Assembly: GCA_946803715.1 (NCBI GenBank)
Contig: CAMPET010000007.1
Location: 1-26,895, forward strand
DNA: 26,895 bases
From: Beroe ovata
Taxonomy: Eukaryota > Ctenophora > Nuda > Beroida > Beroidae
Reading direction: 5' to 3'
Below, piece by piece: positions 1 through 8,748 of the stretch. The first letter of the stretch is position 1. Each line of letters opens with the position of its first letter. The translations under genes and the position numbers were made by a program. Below the pieces are notes generated by a model, which was given only the letters and a program-made list of their open reading frames with translations, had not been told where the DNA came from and did no database searches.

Positions 1-796
1 GACACATGCTATGACTCACATGATTTACAGAAATGGCTACTAGTGAAAATAATGTCCTTATTGGAACTGCAGTTAGTTTGATATGTGTGAACATGCTGGC
101 CTTTGCAATGATTATTCTAGGTAAGAATGATCATTGTCATGGAGAATGTCATGATTTCACAGTAGTTGGTTACGCCTCCCTACACCAGTCAAATGTGTTC
201 ATTCAGGTGCAGGTAACCTTACCAACTGTCCCGTATCTAATGGAATAGTGATCTATCTTCTGGGATCAGGACTAACTGTGGTCTTATCTTCTATTTTTGG
301 TGTCCTCATACAACGCAGGATAAATAAGAGATGTGAGTGTAATTTATGAAGTCTCCTATATTTCAAGTTCACTACAGATAGTTTTTTCGAAACCATGAGA
401 AGTTGAAGATCCTTTATGTTAATGAGATCATTTTCAGACACTGCCATCATTGACAGAAGATGGCCTAATTTGATACTCAACTTGAGTGCCCTAACAATCA
501 ATGTTGCATGGTCAATTCCAGGTAAAGTGGAATCACTGGCTAATTATCATTCTATGAAAGATATATTATTACAAAAGCTTCAGGTCTCTATATCTCTTGA
601 AGAATAGCATCTATGTTATGTACAGGATATGTATAGCTCCTATTCTATTGGCTCTGATTCAATTCCCATGTTACAGACACAACACAGCTGTGCAATATCG
701 GTAGTCCGCTAATATTGGGTTACACCATGAGCTATGATATGACTAATGACACTATATGGTTATGGAAACCAAATAGTGCTCTATATATTACACATA
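1..796. repeat. Duplicated block, left copy
   Basis: This block matches 4195-4990 almost base for base. The offset is a constant 4194, shifting by two near 390 where a T run differs in length. Only a handful of substitutions and that length change are visible, roughly 1 percent divergence or less. The match starts at the window edge and ends immediately before the single N at 797, while the right copy continues seamlessly past that point. The level of divergence and the abrupt end at an N suggest two haplotypes placed in tandem rather than an ancient duplication, although a real recent duplication is not excluded. Confidence 0.9.
33..521 (+). CDS. TMEM272-like membrane protein, left copy, truncated
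   Basis: Three exons are inferred at 33-120, 207-332 and 438-521, all joined in phase 1 at GT-AG boundaries (gtaaga, gtgagt, gtaaag donors; ttcag acceptors). The start is the ATG at 33. The predicted product has a hydrophobic first helix (about residues 8-30), then an NLTNCPVSN loop, a second helix beginning GIVIYLLGSGLTVV, a basic QRRINKR turn and a third hydrophobic stretch. The CP...IYL arrangement resembles TMEM272-type small multi-pass proteins of unknown function; that assignment is from recalled family patterns. The remaining exons are absent because the sequence breaks at the N at 797. This copy is incomplete, probably an assembly duplicate of the gene at 4227. Confidence 0.6.
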
Positions 797-797
797 N
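797..797. other. Single-N assembly join
   Basis: One ambiguous base separates the left duplicated block from the truncated LINE. The sequence left of it matches 4195-4990, and the sequence right of it is mid-ORF of a retroelement. It probably marks two contigs abutted without a sized gap. Confidence 0.75.
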
Positions 798-2175
798 CAC
801 GGGTAAACACGGAACTAAAGGCTTTGCCTAATTCTTCTGCAGCTTCAGAACAAGAGTTTGTGAATGACCCATCCTCACATTGCAAGTTAGGGACACCAGA
901 CTTCAACAATCTTTTGTTCCTCAGATAACTGTAGAACGATTTGGAGTTATCTTTCAAATGATATGCAAGTTTCTTCTCATAATTCAGCTTCAATCTTGAA
1001 TTTTCATTCTCGTATATTTGTTGCCGCAACATAGCGTGACTATAGCTTTCAGATGATGGATGACATGCAAATTTGTTCCATGCATCATTCTTCAGCTTCA
1101 GTTTTCTCTTGAGGGCAGCAGTTGACCACGGAGACTTGAGTGGCACATTGTTCTCTTGGACACGTTCATTGGGGACGATATCGGAAATAGACTGTAACTT
1201 GCTGCCAAGCTCAGTCAGCATGGACTCAACATCAAGGTCATCTGAGGAGAATGACCAGTCAACGTGTGTCATACTCTGTGCTAATAGCTGTTCACTGGTG
1301 ATCTTGCTCCACAATTTTTTCTGAGTGACTGTGCTGTTTTGATCACCCAATCTTGAAACACCAAGCTGAACAAGAATGCTGCAATGATCAGATTTTCCTA
1401 ATGGAGAACACAATCTATGCCCAGAAACCAATCCATCATTGTTAACCAAGATCTGGTCAAGTAAACTTTCTTGCATATTTCCCCCAACCAATTTTCTTCT
1501 AGTAGCTTCATTGGTCAGAACCCATGCAAGCCCAAGTTCATTCAAACAGTCTACGACTTTAGCTTGATCTGCAAGAGACTTATTTGAAGAATCCAGCTTG
1601 CCAGTCATGAAAATGGACTCAGTCCAGATCACATTGGGAAGATTAAAATCTCCAACAATGATGGTTTCCAGGGGATAAGATTCATGACAAATACTACTGA
1701 TAGAAGCGATCAACTGATTGTTTCTCAATTCAGATAGTGCCTGAGATCTGTAGACACAGGCAACACAAATTGTTCCCTTGTTTGTCTCAATTCTGACAGC
1801 AACTGAGTCAGGAGCATTGCTGAACAGAATTTCATCTTCTTGGGATAGATCATTTTTCACATAAATCATGGAGCCTCCCTTCCCACTGACTTTCAAGGAA
1901 CTGTCACTGTGAATATCAAAGTCCCTGTCTTTTCTGTAAGCAGTGTACCCTTCCAGGTAGATTTCAGCATCAAACACATCCTCATTCAAATGGGTCTCAG
2001 CAATGCAAATGATATCAATAGCCTCTTGTTTTACTCTGACCCTTAGCTCATCAATTTTGTTATGTAGGCCATTGCAATTGGTGTAGAATATATTTAGTGG
2101 TTTAGTCTTCCCTTGTTCTCCAGTGAAGCTTTCATCCTTTGTCTCCTCTGCTCTCTTGCCTGAAAATTTGCTATT
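798..2175 (-). CDS. LINE ORF2 fragment: endonuclease domain, no RT
   Basis: The open frame runs from just after an in-frame TAG (2178-2176) to the N at 797. Early residues read PLNIFYTNCNGLHNKIDEL, the typical start of a LINE endonuclease. Catalytic signatures of the exonuclease-endonuclease-phosphatase fold follow in order: the AETHLNED segment, a CVYRS strand, IIVGDFNLPN, the LLDQILV segment and the SDHCSI motif. The last part (FYSYLRNK ... SVFTR) is the linker that normally precedes the reverse transcriptase. The frame overlaps the end of ORF1 in the -1 frame, and the first ATG lies deep inside the endonuclease, so translation would need frameshifting, reinitiation or a non-AUG start. By family, the endonuclease nicks the target DNA for target-primed reverse transcription. 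Confidence 0.85.
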
Positions 2176-3158
2176 CTATCTACTGCACAGAGATCTCGGT
2201 TTATCCAGTAACCTGAATCAGTTCTCTTGCCTTTACCATTGTTTGTGAATACGTTAGCACACTCAACTGACTTGAGCTCAACAATCAAGGGTCGATTATA
2301 TTCTGGTTTTTGTACATCTTTCTTGCCAGCCCTCCAAAAGCTGACTATATCATTCTTTGGAATACCAAGCTCATCTTGACAAAATTTCATATCAAAATCA
2401 GCTTTCTCTTTGCCACTCTTGTCTTTGCACTCAGGTACATTCATCACAACAATGTTCGATTTTCTTTGCTCTCTCTGAACATTGTCAGAGTCTACCTTTC
2501 TGGCAACCTTCTCCACAACATCTTGTGCTGTTTGCACTGTGCATATGTCCTTCATAACCTTTCTTTGAGATTCCATAACATCATCAAGTATTTTCTTCTG
2601 GTTACGTTCAGCAACCTCGGCATATGAAGCAACTATTTTAGTAACTTGGTCCTTTGTGTCTTTGGGGAGGGCATCTCGAACAGTATCCTGGAGTTTCTTC
2701 TGAACATCCACCAATTCTTCACGTATTATACGCCTCACACTATCTTTGGTAGGAATTGTAGATTCAATTATGAAACTGGGAGTGAAACACAAACAACACT
2801 TCCAAGGTGGCATCTGGTTTATCACTTCTTCTTGTAGGCCAATCAGGCCAACACAGTCACAATGAAAACTCTGCTCACAGGAAGAGCAAGTTATGTGGGC
2901 ACAGTCTTTGATTACCCCAAGACAGGGACAGCGACTTTTCAAGCATCCAAAGATCCTTTTGTGAATTGGTGATCTTGATGAGGGTGACTTAGACCCAAAT
3001 GATTTGCGAAACTTTCTCTTAGGTATACGTCCTTCAGGAACTGGGAAAATATCTTCATCATAACAAGTACTCTCACCATTGTCAGACAATGCACTTTCAA
3101 TTCCTAAAGTACCACCATCAGAATCTTTGTTAGTATCTTTCAGACTAGCAGACATCAT
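2094..3158 (-). CDS. LINE ORF1: PHD-type zinc finger and nucleic-acid-binding protein
   Basis: From the ATG at 3158 the frame encodes about 354 residues. A serine- and basic-rich N terminus (KFRKSFGSKSPSSRSP) precedes a Cys/His cluster with CPCLGVIKD, HITCSSC, FHCDC and WKCCLCF segments, which fits a PHD-type finger. A central region rich in Lys, Asp and Gln (VQKKLQDTVRDALPKD and onward) looks able to form a coiled coil. The C terminus (SNIVVMNVPEC ... YWINRDL) resembles the RRM/CTD part of LINE ORF1 proteins. PHD-bearing ORF1s are known from CR1-like elements, where the protein is thought to bind the element RNA. An upstream TTG is in frame, but the ATG pair at 3158/3155 is the more likely start. 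Confidence 0.8.
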   Translation of the reverse strand: MMSASLKDTNKDSDGGTLGIESALSDNGESTCYDEDIFPVPEGRIPKRKFRKSFGSKSPSSRSPIHKRIFGCLKSRCPCLGVIKDCAHITCSSCEQSFHCDCVGLIGLQEEVINQMPPWKCCLCFTPSFIIESTIPTKDSVRRIIREELVDVQKKLQDTVRDALPKDTKDQVTKIVASYAEVAERNQKKILDDVMESQRKVMKDICTVQTAQDVVEKVARKVDSDNVQREQRKSNIVVMNVPECKDKSGKEKADFDMKFCQDELGIPKNDIVSFWRAGKKDVQKPEYNRPLIVELKSVECANVFTNNGKGKRTDSGYWINRDLCAVDRIANFQAREQRRQRMKASLENKGRLNH

Positions 3159-3166
3159 AGCAACCA

Positions 3167-3192
3167 ATTAGCAAACAAAATTGTTTGCTAAT
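3167..3192. repeat. Perfect 12-bp inverted repeat upstream of LINE ORF1
   Basis: The arm ATTAGCAAACAA (3167-3178) is followed by AA and then its exact reverse complement (3181-3192). It lies 9 nt upstream of the ORF1 ATG on the minus strand and could form a hairpin in the 5' leader of the element RNA. It might instead mark the LINE 5' boundary. Confidence 0.8.
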
Positions 3193-3265
3193 GAACAAAA
3201 CCTCATAACAAGACTCAAACCCGAATTAATTATTTTGCCAAACCCGAATTTCTCTCGCCGTCGGG

Positions 3266-3394
3266 TTGTCAGATTTAATTTTATCTGACCTCTGTTTCTT
3301 GCGCGCGGCGCGAGCGCCTCCATCGAAGGCCTGTTTCGTGTTTCGGCCTTCGGTGAAAGCGCGCGCGAAAAACAGGTCAAGTAACATCTGACAA
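3266..3394. mobile_element. MITE family B, copy 1 (8-bp TSD)
   Basis: This 129-bp palindromic element starts TTGTCAGAT and ends ATCTGACAA. The GC-rich centre contains the reciprocal segments ATCGAAGGCC and GGCCTTCGG. It is flanked by CCGTCGGG and CCGTCGGT, an 8-bp target duplication with one mismatch. It has no coding capacity. Family B also occurs at 12148-12268. The 8-bp duplication is compatible with hAT, P, Merlin or Mutator-like transposases; the termini match none that I can name. Confidence 0.8.
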
Positions 3395-3493
3395 CCGTCG
3401 GTTGGAATTATAATTGCGCGGCGCCGAAGCTAAGGTGAGCATGAAATTGAAAATCCTGGCCTATAAGCAAGCAAAAATGGTCGTGGCGTTTGC

Positions 3494-3571
3494 TTGTAGG
3501 ATTTCACCCTACCCTTGCTGGCGGGATTTTATCCCTGGCAATCGCACCGACGGTAGGGTAAAATCCTACAA
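3494..3571. mobile_element. MITE family A, copy 1 (9-bp TSD)
   Basis: This 78-bp element begins TTGTAGGATTTCACCCTACC and ends with GGTAGGGTAAAATCCTACAA, forming imperfect inverted termini. It is flanked on both sides by the exact 9-bp duplication GGCGTTTGC (3485-3493 and 3572-3580). The internal sequence contains the paired segments GGCGGGATTTTATCCCTGGC and CACCGACGG. It is non-coding. Nine-bp duplications are typical of Mutator-like transposition. Confidence 0.88.
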
Positions 3572-3580
3572 GGCGTTTGC

Positions 3581-4194
3581 GTTGCGTTGCATCATGAAAC
3601 CAATTACTGATGCAATGCAAGCTGTACTGAAAATAAGTTCGCGCCGCGCGCAAAATAAAGTTTTGCACTGTCCGCACTGTAAAAATTTGTTTCGCAATCA
3701 TCGCATCATCGCAAAATCAAATAAAATCTGCACATGCATCAAATTTATTATTCATTATATTATGATATTCTATTGTCCTATTCCATATTCTAATTCCACT
3801 ATTTCTTGCGGGTCTTTTTTAATCAATTATGTAGAGAATTGGTCAGAGAAGAATCACATATCCTTTGAAGTTTGAGTATATGCAAAAACGCTGAAGATGG
3901 GTCATGAGTGTCAAAAGCATTCATAAACTCAGGGTCTATGGGTTTAATTCTGACCCACTCATACTTCTGCTTTTTATCTACTCTAACTTGACACCAATAA
4001 TTGGCATAGAGATGTAGAGAAATAGCTAACCTTTCCCCAGTCTCTCAGTACATGCTAGAAATGCCTTTCTGACATTCTACTGTCACTGTATACATTACAT
4101 ACCTCAGACTAACCCTATCTATTATTTCAAGTAGCTGCCGGATTTATGTCAGTAATTTGGACAACAGACTGGATGTTGGTGTCAGCAAGAGTTT
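3581..4194. other. No gene recognised; AT-rich flank
   Basis: Apart from the short distance to the duplicated block, this stretch shows no convincing exon, RNA gene or repeat. It is the immediate upstream flank, and possibly the promoter, of the TMEM272-like gene starting at 4227. I see no TATA box placed convincingly relative to that ATG. Confidence 0.5.
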
Positions 4195-4990
4195 GACACA
4201 TGCTATGACTCACATGATTTACAGAAATGGCTACTAGTGAAAATAATGTCCTTATTGGAACTGCAGTTAGTTTGATATGTGTGAACATGCTGGCCTTTGC
4301 AATGATTATTCTAGGTAAGAATGATCATTGTCATGGAGAATGTCATGATTTCACAGTAGTTGGTTACGCCTCCCTACACCAGTCAAATGTGTTCATTCAG
4401 GTGCAGGTAACCTTACCAACTGTCCCGTATCTAATGGAATAGTGATCTATCTTCTGGGATCAGGACTAACTGTGGTCTTATCTTCTATTTTTGGTGTCCT
4501 CATACAACGCAGGATAAATAAGAGATGTGAGTGTAATTTATGAAGTCTCCTAAATTTCCAGTTCACTACAGATAGTTTTTTTTCGAAACCATGAGAAGTT
4601 GAAGATCCTTTATGTTAATCAGATCATTTTCAGACACTGCCATCATTGACAGAAGATGGCCTAATTTAATACTCAACTTGAGTGCCCTAACAATCAATGT
4701 TGCATGGTCAATTCCAGGTAAAGTGGAATCACTGGCTAATTATCATTCTATGAAAGATATATTATTACAAAAGCTTCAGGTCTCTATATCTCTTGAAGAA
4801 TAGCATCTATGTTATGTACAGGATATGTATAGCTCCTATTCTATTGGCTCTGATTCAATTCCCATGTTACAGACACAACACAGCTGTGCAATATCGGTAG
4901 TCCGCTAATATTGGGTTACACCATGAGCTATGATATGACTAATGACACTATATGGTTATGGAAACCAAATAGTGCTCTATATATTACACA
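4195..4990. repeat. Duplicated block, right copy
   Basis: This is the near-identical partner of 1-796. Here the sequence runs on without a break, so this copy holds the more complete version of the gene within it. Confidence 0.9.
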
Positions 4991-5646
4991 TAGGAGCCAT
5001 GAAACTTTGAGTTGCAACAAAAACGAAGATGTATTGATTCGTACACTTTGCAAGTTATATGGAGTTTTATTGTGTAATGTATGGGTTGGCCTGACCAAAG
5101 AACAGATTATTCAATATTCATTGCCCATTATGAGGCATGAGTCATATAGCCAGTTTAGTAACATACAGTTAAGTCATATATTGTGAGCATCTCAGTACTT
5201 TAGTAAGCTCTGACTACCTCTCAGTAATTAAGTCGCAGTGTAGTGAATACCTATAAGTTCCAAAGTGAGCATGCTGTGTGCAGCCGATCTCCTATCAATC
5301 CAGAATGTCTGCAATAATTCCCGTAATTTCGTGAGAATCAAAGTTGATATAGGGGTGATTTAGAATATACAAATGCGAATTTAAAACCAATCATGTGAGT
5401 GAATATATGTCGATGAAATCATGCTCAATTTATAATAGAAGACTCCTTTCAGGGTAATGGAACCCATTCTTCACTATCAGCTCACAAATTTTTGCTTGTG
5501 GCGACGATATCATGTTTAAATTTGGAGGAAGGTTACAAATAACAATAAGGGGAGTTTTACCGTCTAATTTTCCAGGTGGTTATTGGGTCTTTTCCAATAT
5601 GGTCCCAGATTTCTACCACACAGACTCTCCCACCTTCTGCAACAAG
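4227..5646 (+). CDS. TMEM272-like multi-pass membrane protein (3' end unresolved)
   Basis: Exons are inferred at 4227-4314, 4401-4526, 4634-4717 and 5576-5646. The first three match the left copy. The fourth follows a tctaattttccag acceptor, is in the required phase 1, ends at AAG|gtaact and encodes GYWVFSNMVPDFYHTDSPTF followed by CNK. A W..VFS..PDF...C-N/D-K signature after the third helix is what I recall of invertebrate TMEM272-like proteins, so this exon looks real. The joined product has at least three hydrophobic helices and a short loop with N-glycosylation-type NLT. The next exon, expected in phase 0 with a fourth helix, was not found. A short candidate after catttag near 5820 ends LLGDDYDYE, but it leaves that helix missing. 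Function of the family is not established. Confidence 0.6.
4873..5186 (+). other. Alternative terminal exon candidate in TMEM272-like intron
   Basis: An acceptor (catgttacag) at 4872 opens a frame in the same phase as the preceding exon. It continues to a TGA at 5186, giving a 203-residue alternative protein when joined to exons 1-3. The tail contains a hydrophobic LCKLYGVLLCNVWVGLT segment. The family-like exon at 5576 competes with it, so this is either an alternative terminal exon or intronic sequence that happens to be open. The left copy is cut by the N at 797 within this stretch. Confidence 0.35.
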
Positions 5647-6045
5647 GTAACTGCAAGATGATTTTTCCTTCTTGAATTTTGAATCATTTGTACTTTCTTC
5701 CCAATATTCGATCATAGGCTAAAAAATTAACTCATGTTCATTAATGCAATTTACTTCTCCATCAACTCTATAATTAGAGTCCAAATCGTCTCATTACACT
5801 TCACATTACCTTCATTTAGCATGAAATGCTCTCATTGCTCGGAGATGATTATGACTATGAATAATGACAGTGAAATAATTTCCTTCCACCAAGGCTTAAG
5901 CCATCTGCTTCTGTAATTGACAATTTGCTAGGTATCAAATAATTATGCATGACCTATGTTCATGATATCGTAACGTGGAAATGTGAAATCAATGCAGTGA
6001 GAAATGCTCAAAGAATCACACTAGTATTTTCCACAAAGTTTTAAC
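5647..6045. other. Downstream flank, no firm exon
   Basis: AT-rich sequence with a few possible acceptors but no convincing open exon for the missing fourth helix of the TMEM272-like gene. No other features seen. Confidence 0.45.
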
Positions 6046-6461
6046 TACGTCCCAACCAATCACAATCCCCCATTTTCCCGTGTGACCTCCCTGACAACCA
6101 ATCAAAATCCCCCATTTTCTCACGTGACAACAACCAATCACAGGACAGTTTTTTCCTGGCCATGTGGACGAATGTGATCACATGGTGCGCGGCTCTCTTT
6201 CTTGTCATATTCTGGTTCCGGTTCCATCGTGCTGTGACACGCAATGAGATATACCTCCGCGAAGAAGAAGAACTCAGTGAGGTCTATAGTAGCAGCAGTG
6301 AAACGTGACGCACACCAGTAAAAACTGTGACATTGTGGAAGCTGTGACGTCACATTTTGGAAATTTTGACGTCAGAGTGAGTGTCAATTGATGTCCGATA
6401 AGATGAATTGTGACGTCATATTGTGGAAAGTGTGACGTCTGATTGTAAGTCGAATGACGTC
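6046..6461. promoter_or_regulatory. CCAAT / E-box / CRE cluster (candidate promoter or enhancer)
   Basis: Three CCAAT boxes in ACCAATC context lie at 6056-6060, 6098-6102 and 6134-6138. They sit in an imperfect tandem repeat that includes CCCCCATTTTC and a CACGTG at 6121-6126. Downstream are three perfect CRE palindromes TGACGTCA at 6345-6352, 6367-6374 and 6411-6418, plus TGACGTC half-extended sites at 6433-6439 and 6455-6461. Several are followed by ATTKTGGAAA-like sequence. NF-Y binds CCAAT, USF/bHLH factors bind CACGTG and CREB/ATF binds TGACGTCA. The clustering looks regulatory, but no transcript start or target gene is identified next to it. Confidence 0.5.
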
Positions 6462-7264
6462 GAATGTTTGTCGCATTATAGCGAACGATATTGGGGAAGA
6501 GTCACAAATGCATATCAAATCACGTTGCTGCTTTTCTCGATTTTCATTGGTTCTCACTGGTCAGTGTTAACTGTTAACTGGTCAGATTCAGTCTTTATAA
6601 TTGTAACAATGTAACGAATATTTAAACCGAATGAATAGGCATGCGATGTGATATATTATGTAAATTTGTTTCAAGACCATGTATGAAATTTTTGAAATTT
6701 GAACTATCATTTTTTGTACAAGTCATGGTATACCTAATTATAGGCATGCGATGTGATATAGAAGTTTTGTGATGTGATGTGTTTTGTGATGTGATATAGA
6801 AGTTTTGAGGCATGGTTCATCCTATACATTATTTTTTCAATTCTACCACTGTATTTGATATAATGAGACCTATTTTCATATATCGTCAAGCCTATGTAAT
6901 TGATACTTATAAGTTACTTACTAGGTACTAAGTTAGGTTTTTGCTGCTTGGAGTTTAATTATTACTGGGGGCTCAAGTATTATGTTTCGAGTTCTTGTAT
7001 GTGAGTATGTAAACAACAAACAAACTAGGTTGTAACTATCGGAAATCGGAATGATATATCTGACTTTGTTGTTTTTGTAAAATTATTGAAATTTCAATTG
7101 CAATTAATTCAACAAGTACCTACCTGTTTGTATTTTTTTGACAAACTGCGAGCTCCCTTTTATTTAAAAATTCCCGAGAATTTCGTTCTCCTAATATTAT
7201 CTCGTCTCTAACAAAATCTCCTCTCAGGAATCTATATTCATGCTCAAATCCCTCTTGAATTTGC
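6462..7264. other. No gene recognised
   Basis: AT-rich sequence. The segment GGCATGCGATGTGATATA occurs twice (near 6636 and 6743), and GTGATGTGATATAGAAGTTT is partly repeated around 6755-6805. Nothing here looks like a conserved exon or RNA gene. Confidence 0.5.
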
Positions 7265-7265
7265 G

Positions 7266-7302
7266 TCACACATACACACACACACAAGCACACACACACA
7301 CT
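7266..7302. repeat. (CA)n microsatellite
   Basis: Interrupted CA dinucleotide run directly before the duplicated block at 7315. Confidence 0.9.
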
Positions 7303-7314
7303 CAACATAGAGCG

Positions 7315-7831
7315 AGGAAATAGCTCAGAAGTGACTTGCTCCCATCAACCTTCACGGATACCTAGTTGGTATATCATACGTGCGGTAATTTTCTCGGAAT
7401 CAGACTTCTTCCATGATATGGTATACTTGCGTCATTGTGAGGACTGAGAATTGCAGGCATAGTGTCAGTAAATGTAAGAGGAGTGCAAAATAAAGCTCTC
7501 CTAGCTTGAAGAAAGTTTCCGGTAGTGATGTATACGTCTATAATAGTTTCATGGAAATTTGACAGAAAATGGGCAAAAACGGGGAACTTTGTGTTCATGT
7601 TTTGAATGGCTTCCTACAGGCCACATTATTACACTACTGCAGATGATGCACGCTGTGTTATACATAGTGTATACTAAAGGTGTAGTATACACTATACATC
7701 ATGTATACTAAAGGTGTGTTATACATAGTGTATACTAAAGGTGTAGTATACGCTATACATAGTGTATACTAAAGGTGTGTTATACATAGTGTATACTAAA
7801 GGTGTAGTATACGCTATACATAATGTATACT
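7315..7831. repeat. Second duplicated block, left copy
   Basis: Starts AGGAAATAGCTCAGAAGTGA and repeats at 7833 with few substitutions. This copy carries an extra segment of about 27 bp around 7610-7637 that the right copy lacks. It ends in a tandem array (7655-7831) that breaks at the N at 7832. Confidence 0.9.
7655..7831. repeat. Tandem array of about 25-bp units with GTATAC palindromes, left
   Basis: The units follow the pattern GTGTTATACATAGTGTATAC then TAAAG, alternating with units reading GTAGTATACACTATACAT. Every unit contains one or two GTATAC/ATATAC palindromes, so the array can fold on itself. It is cut by the N. Confidence 0.88.
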
Positions 7832-7832
7832 N
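7832..7832. other. Single-N assembly join
   Basis: The sequence left of the N is a tandem array. The sequence right of it restarts the same block that began at 7315. This is the pattern expected when an assembler fails to collapse two alleles with different array lengths. Confidence 0.75.
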
Positions 7833-8249
7833 AGGAAATAGCTCAGAAGTGACTTGCTCCCATTCAACCTTCACGGATACCTAGTTGGTGTATCATACGT
7901 GCGGTAAATTTCTCGGAATCAGACTTCTTCCATGATATAGTATACTTGCGTCATTGTGAGGACTGAGAATTGCAGGCATAGTGTCAGTAAATGTAAGAGG
8001 AGTGCAAAATAAAGCTCTCCTAGCTTGAAGAAAGTTTCCGGTAGTGATGTATACGTCTATAATAGTTTCATGGAAATTTGACAGAAAAAAAGGGCAAAAA
8101 CGGGGAACTTTGTGTTCATGTTTTGAATGGCTGCAGATGATACACACTGTGTTATACATAGTGTATACTAAAGGTGTGTTATACATAGTGTATACTAAAG
8201 GTGTGTTATACATAGTGTATACTAAAGGTGTAGTATACACTATACATCA
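7833..8249. repeat. Second duplicated block, right copy
   Basis: Near-identical to 7315-7831 in its first 300 bases. It includes a shorter tandem array at 8149-8249 with three GTGTTATACATAGTGTATAC-type units and one GTAGTATACACTATACAT unit, and then runs into unique flank. The open frames visible across it are products of the repeat and not genes. Confidence 0.88.
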
Positions 8250-8480
8250 TAACACAGTTTTGTTCAGTAGATAGGATAACAACTCCTACTCCCAGATACA
8301 GGTGTTTACACAACTTAATTGAAAAAATAGAAGGCAGTTGATTAGATATCGTAATAATTACAGCAATTAGGAATGTAGGTTACATGTGGAATGCCCTTTA
8401 TCTTTCGATATTACGCGGCCCATTTCATGAAGTGTTTTATCAGACTTCTAATTATGCATTGATATCAAGTTCATTGTTGA

Positions 8481-8512
<32 letters not shown>

Positions 8513-8522
8513 GAGTGTTTGT
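8481..8522. repeat. (TG)n microsatellite
   Basis: TG dinucleotide run, interrupted toward its end by ATGTG units. Confidence 0.9.
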
Positions 8523-8671
8523 GTTTATCTTTATCTGTATGCGTATGTACTCAGCTCTGGCCTCTGTGTACGTTTGAGTGTGTTGTTTGTTCTCACAATA
8601 ACAAACAAAAGTTGAAATAACAAGAGGTATGATGTGACACATTATGACGTTTCTTCTGAAGAGAAACTCAC

Positions 8672-8748
8672 CATAATTCTAGGTCAAAGAATTCGCGGAA
8701 ATCTTTGCCACGAGACGAGAAATCACACTTGACCTTTATCACATAGAT
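8672..8748 (-). CDS. Orphan candidate exon, unrecognised
   Basis: On the minus strand a 77-nt open segment lies between a gatcccag acceptor and an AATTATG|gtgagt donor. In phase 0 it reads IYVIKVKCDFSSRGKDFREF followed by FDLEL, a protein-like mix of charged and hydrophobic residues. I found no partner exon in phase next to it and do not recognise the sequence. It may be an internal exon of a gene whose other exons I cannot see, or a chance open segment. Confidence 0.25.

Larger units (their letters stand above)
798..3158 (-). mobile_element. Non-LTR retrotransposon (CR1/Jockey-like LINE), 5' half only
   Basis: The minus strand reads ORF1 (3158 to 2094) and then ORF2 (about 2175 to 798). ORF1 has a PHD-like zinc finger and an RNA-binding-like C terminus, and ORF2 begins with an apurinic-type endonuclease. 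This is the usual order of CR1/Jockey-clade LINEs. The element stops at the N at 797, before any reverse transcriptase, so it is either cut by the assembly join or really truncated. No poly(A) or 3' repeat is visible. The 5' end is not defined, because a palindrome and a MITE lie directly upstream. Both open frames are intact over their visible length, which points to recent insertion. Confidence 0.85.

Noticed and set aside
253-501. Minus-strand 82-codon open frame across the left duplicated block
   Set aside because: It runs antisense to the exons of the TMEM272-like gene, has no initiator ATG context or family resemblance, and is explained as a shadow.
6041-6353. Minus-strand open frames with repeated KMGD.DWL-type residues
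   Set aside because: The apparent peptide repeat comes from the CCAAT-containing tandem DNA repeat; no splice sites or conservation support a gene.
6423-6614. Plus-strand frame with hydrophobic ITLLLFSIFIGSHW, considered as the missing fourth helix of the TMEM272-like protein
   Set aside because: No acceptor in the needed phase precedes it, and the sequence lacks the residues expected after the CNK exon.
7893-8274. Open frames with TPLVYTMYN or TKGVLYIVY peptide repeats
   Set aside because: They are direct translations of the 25-bp tandem array, occurring on both strands.
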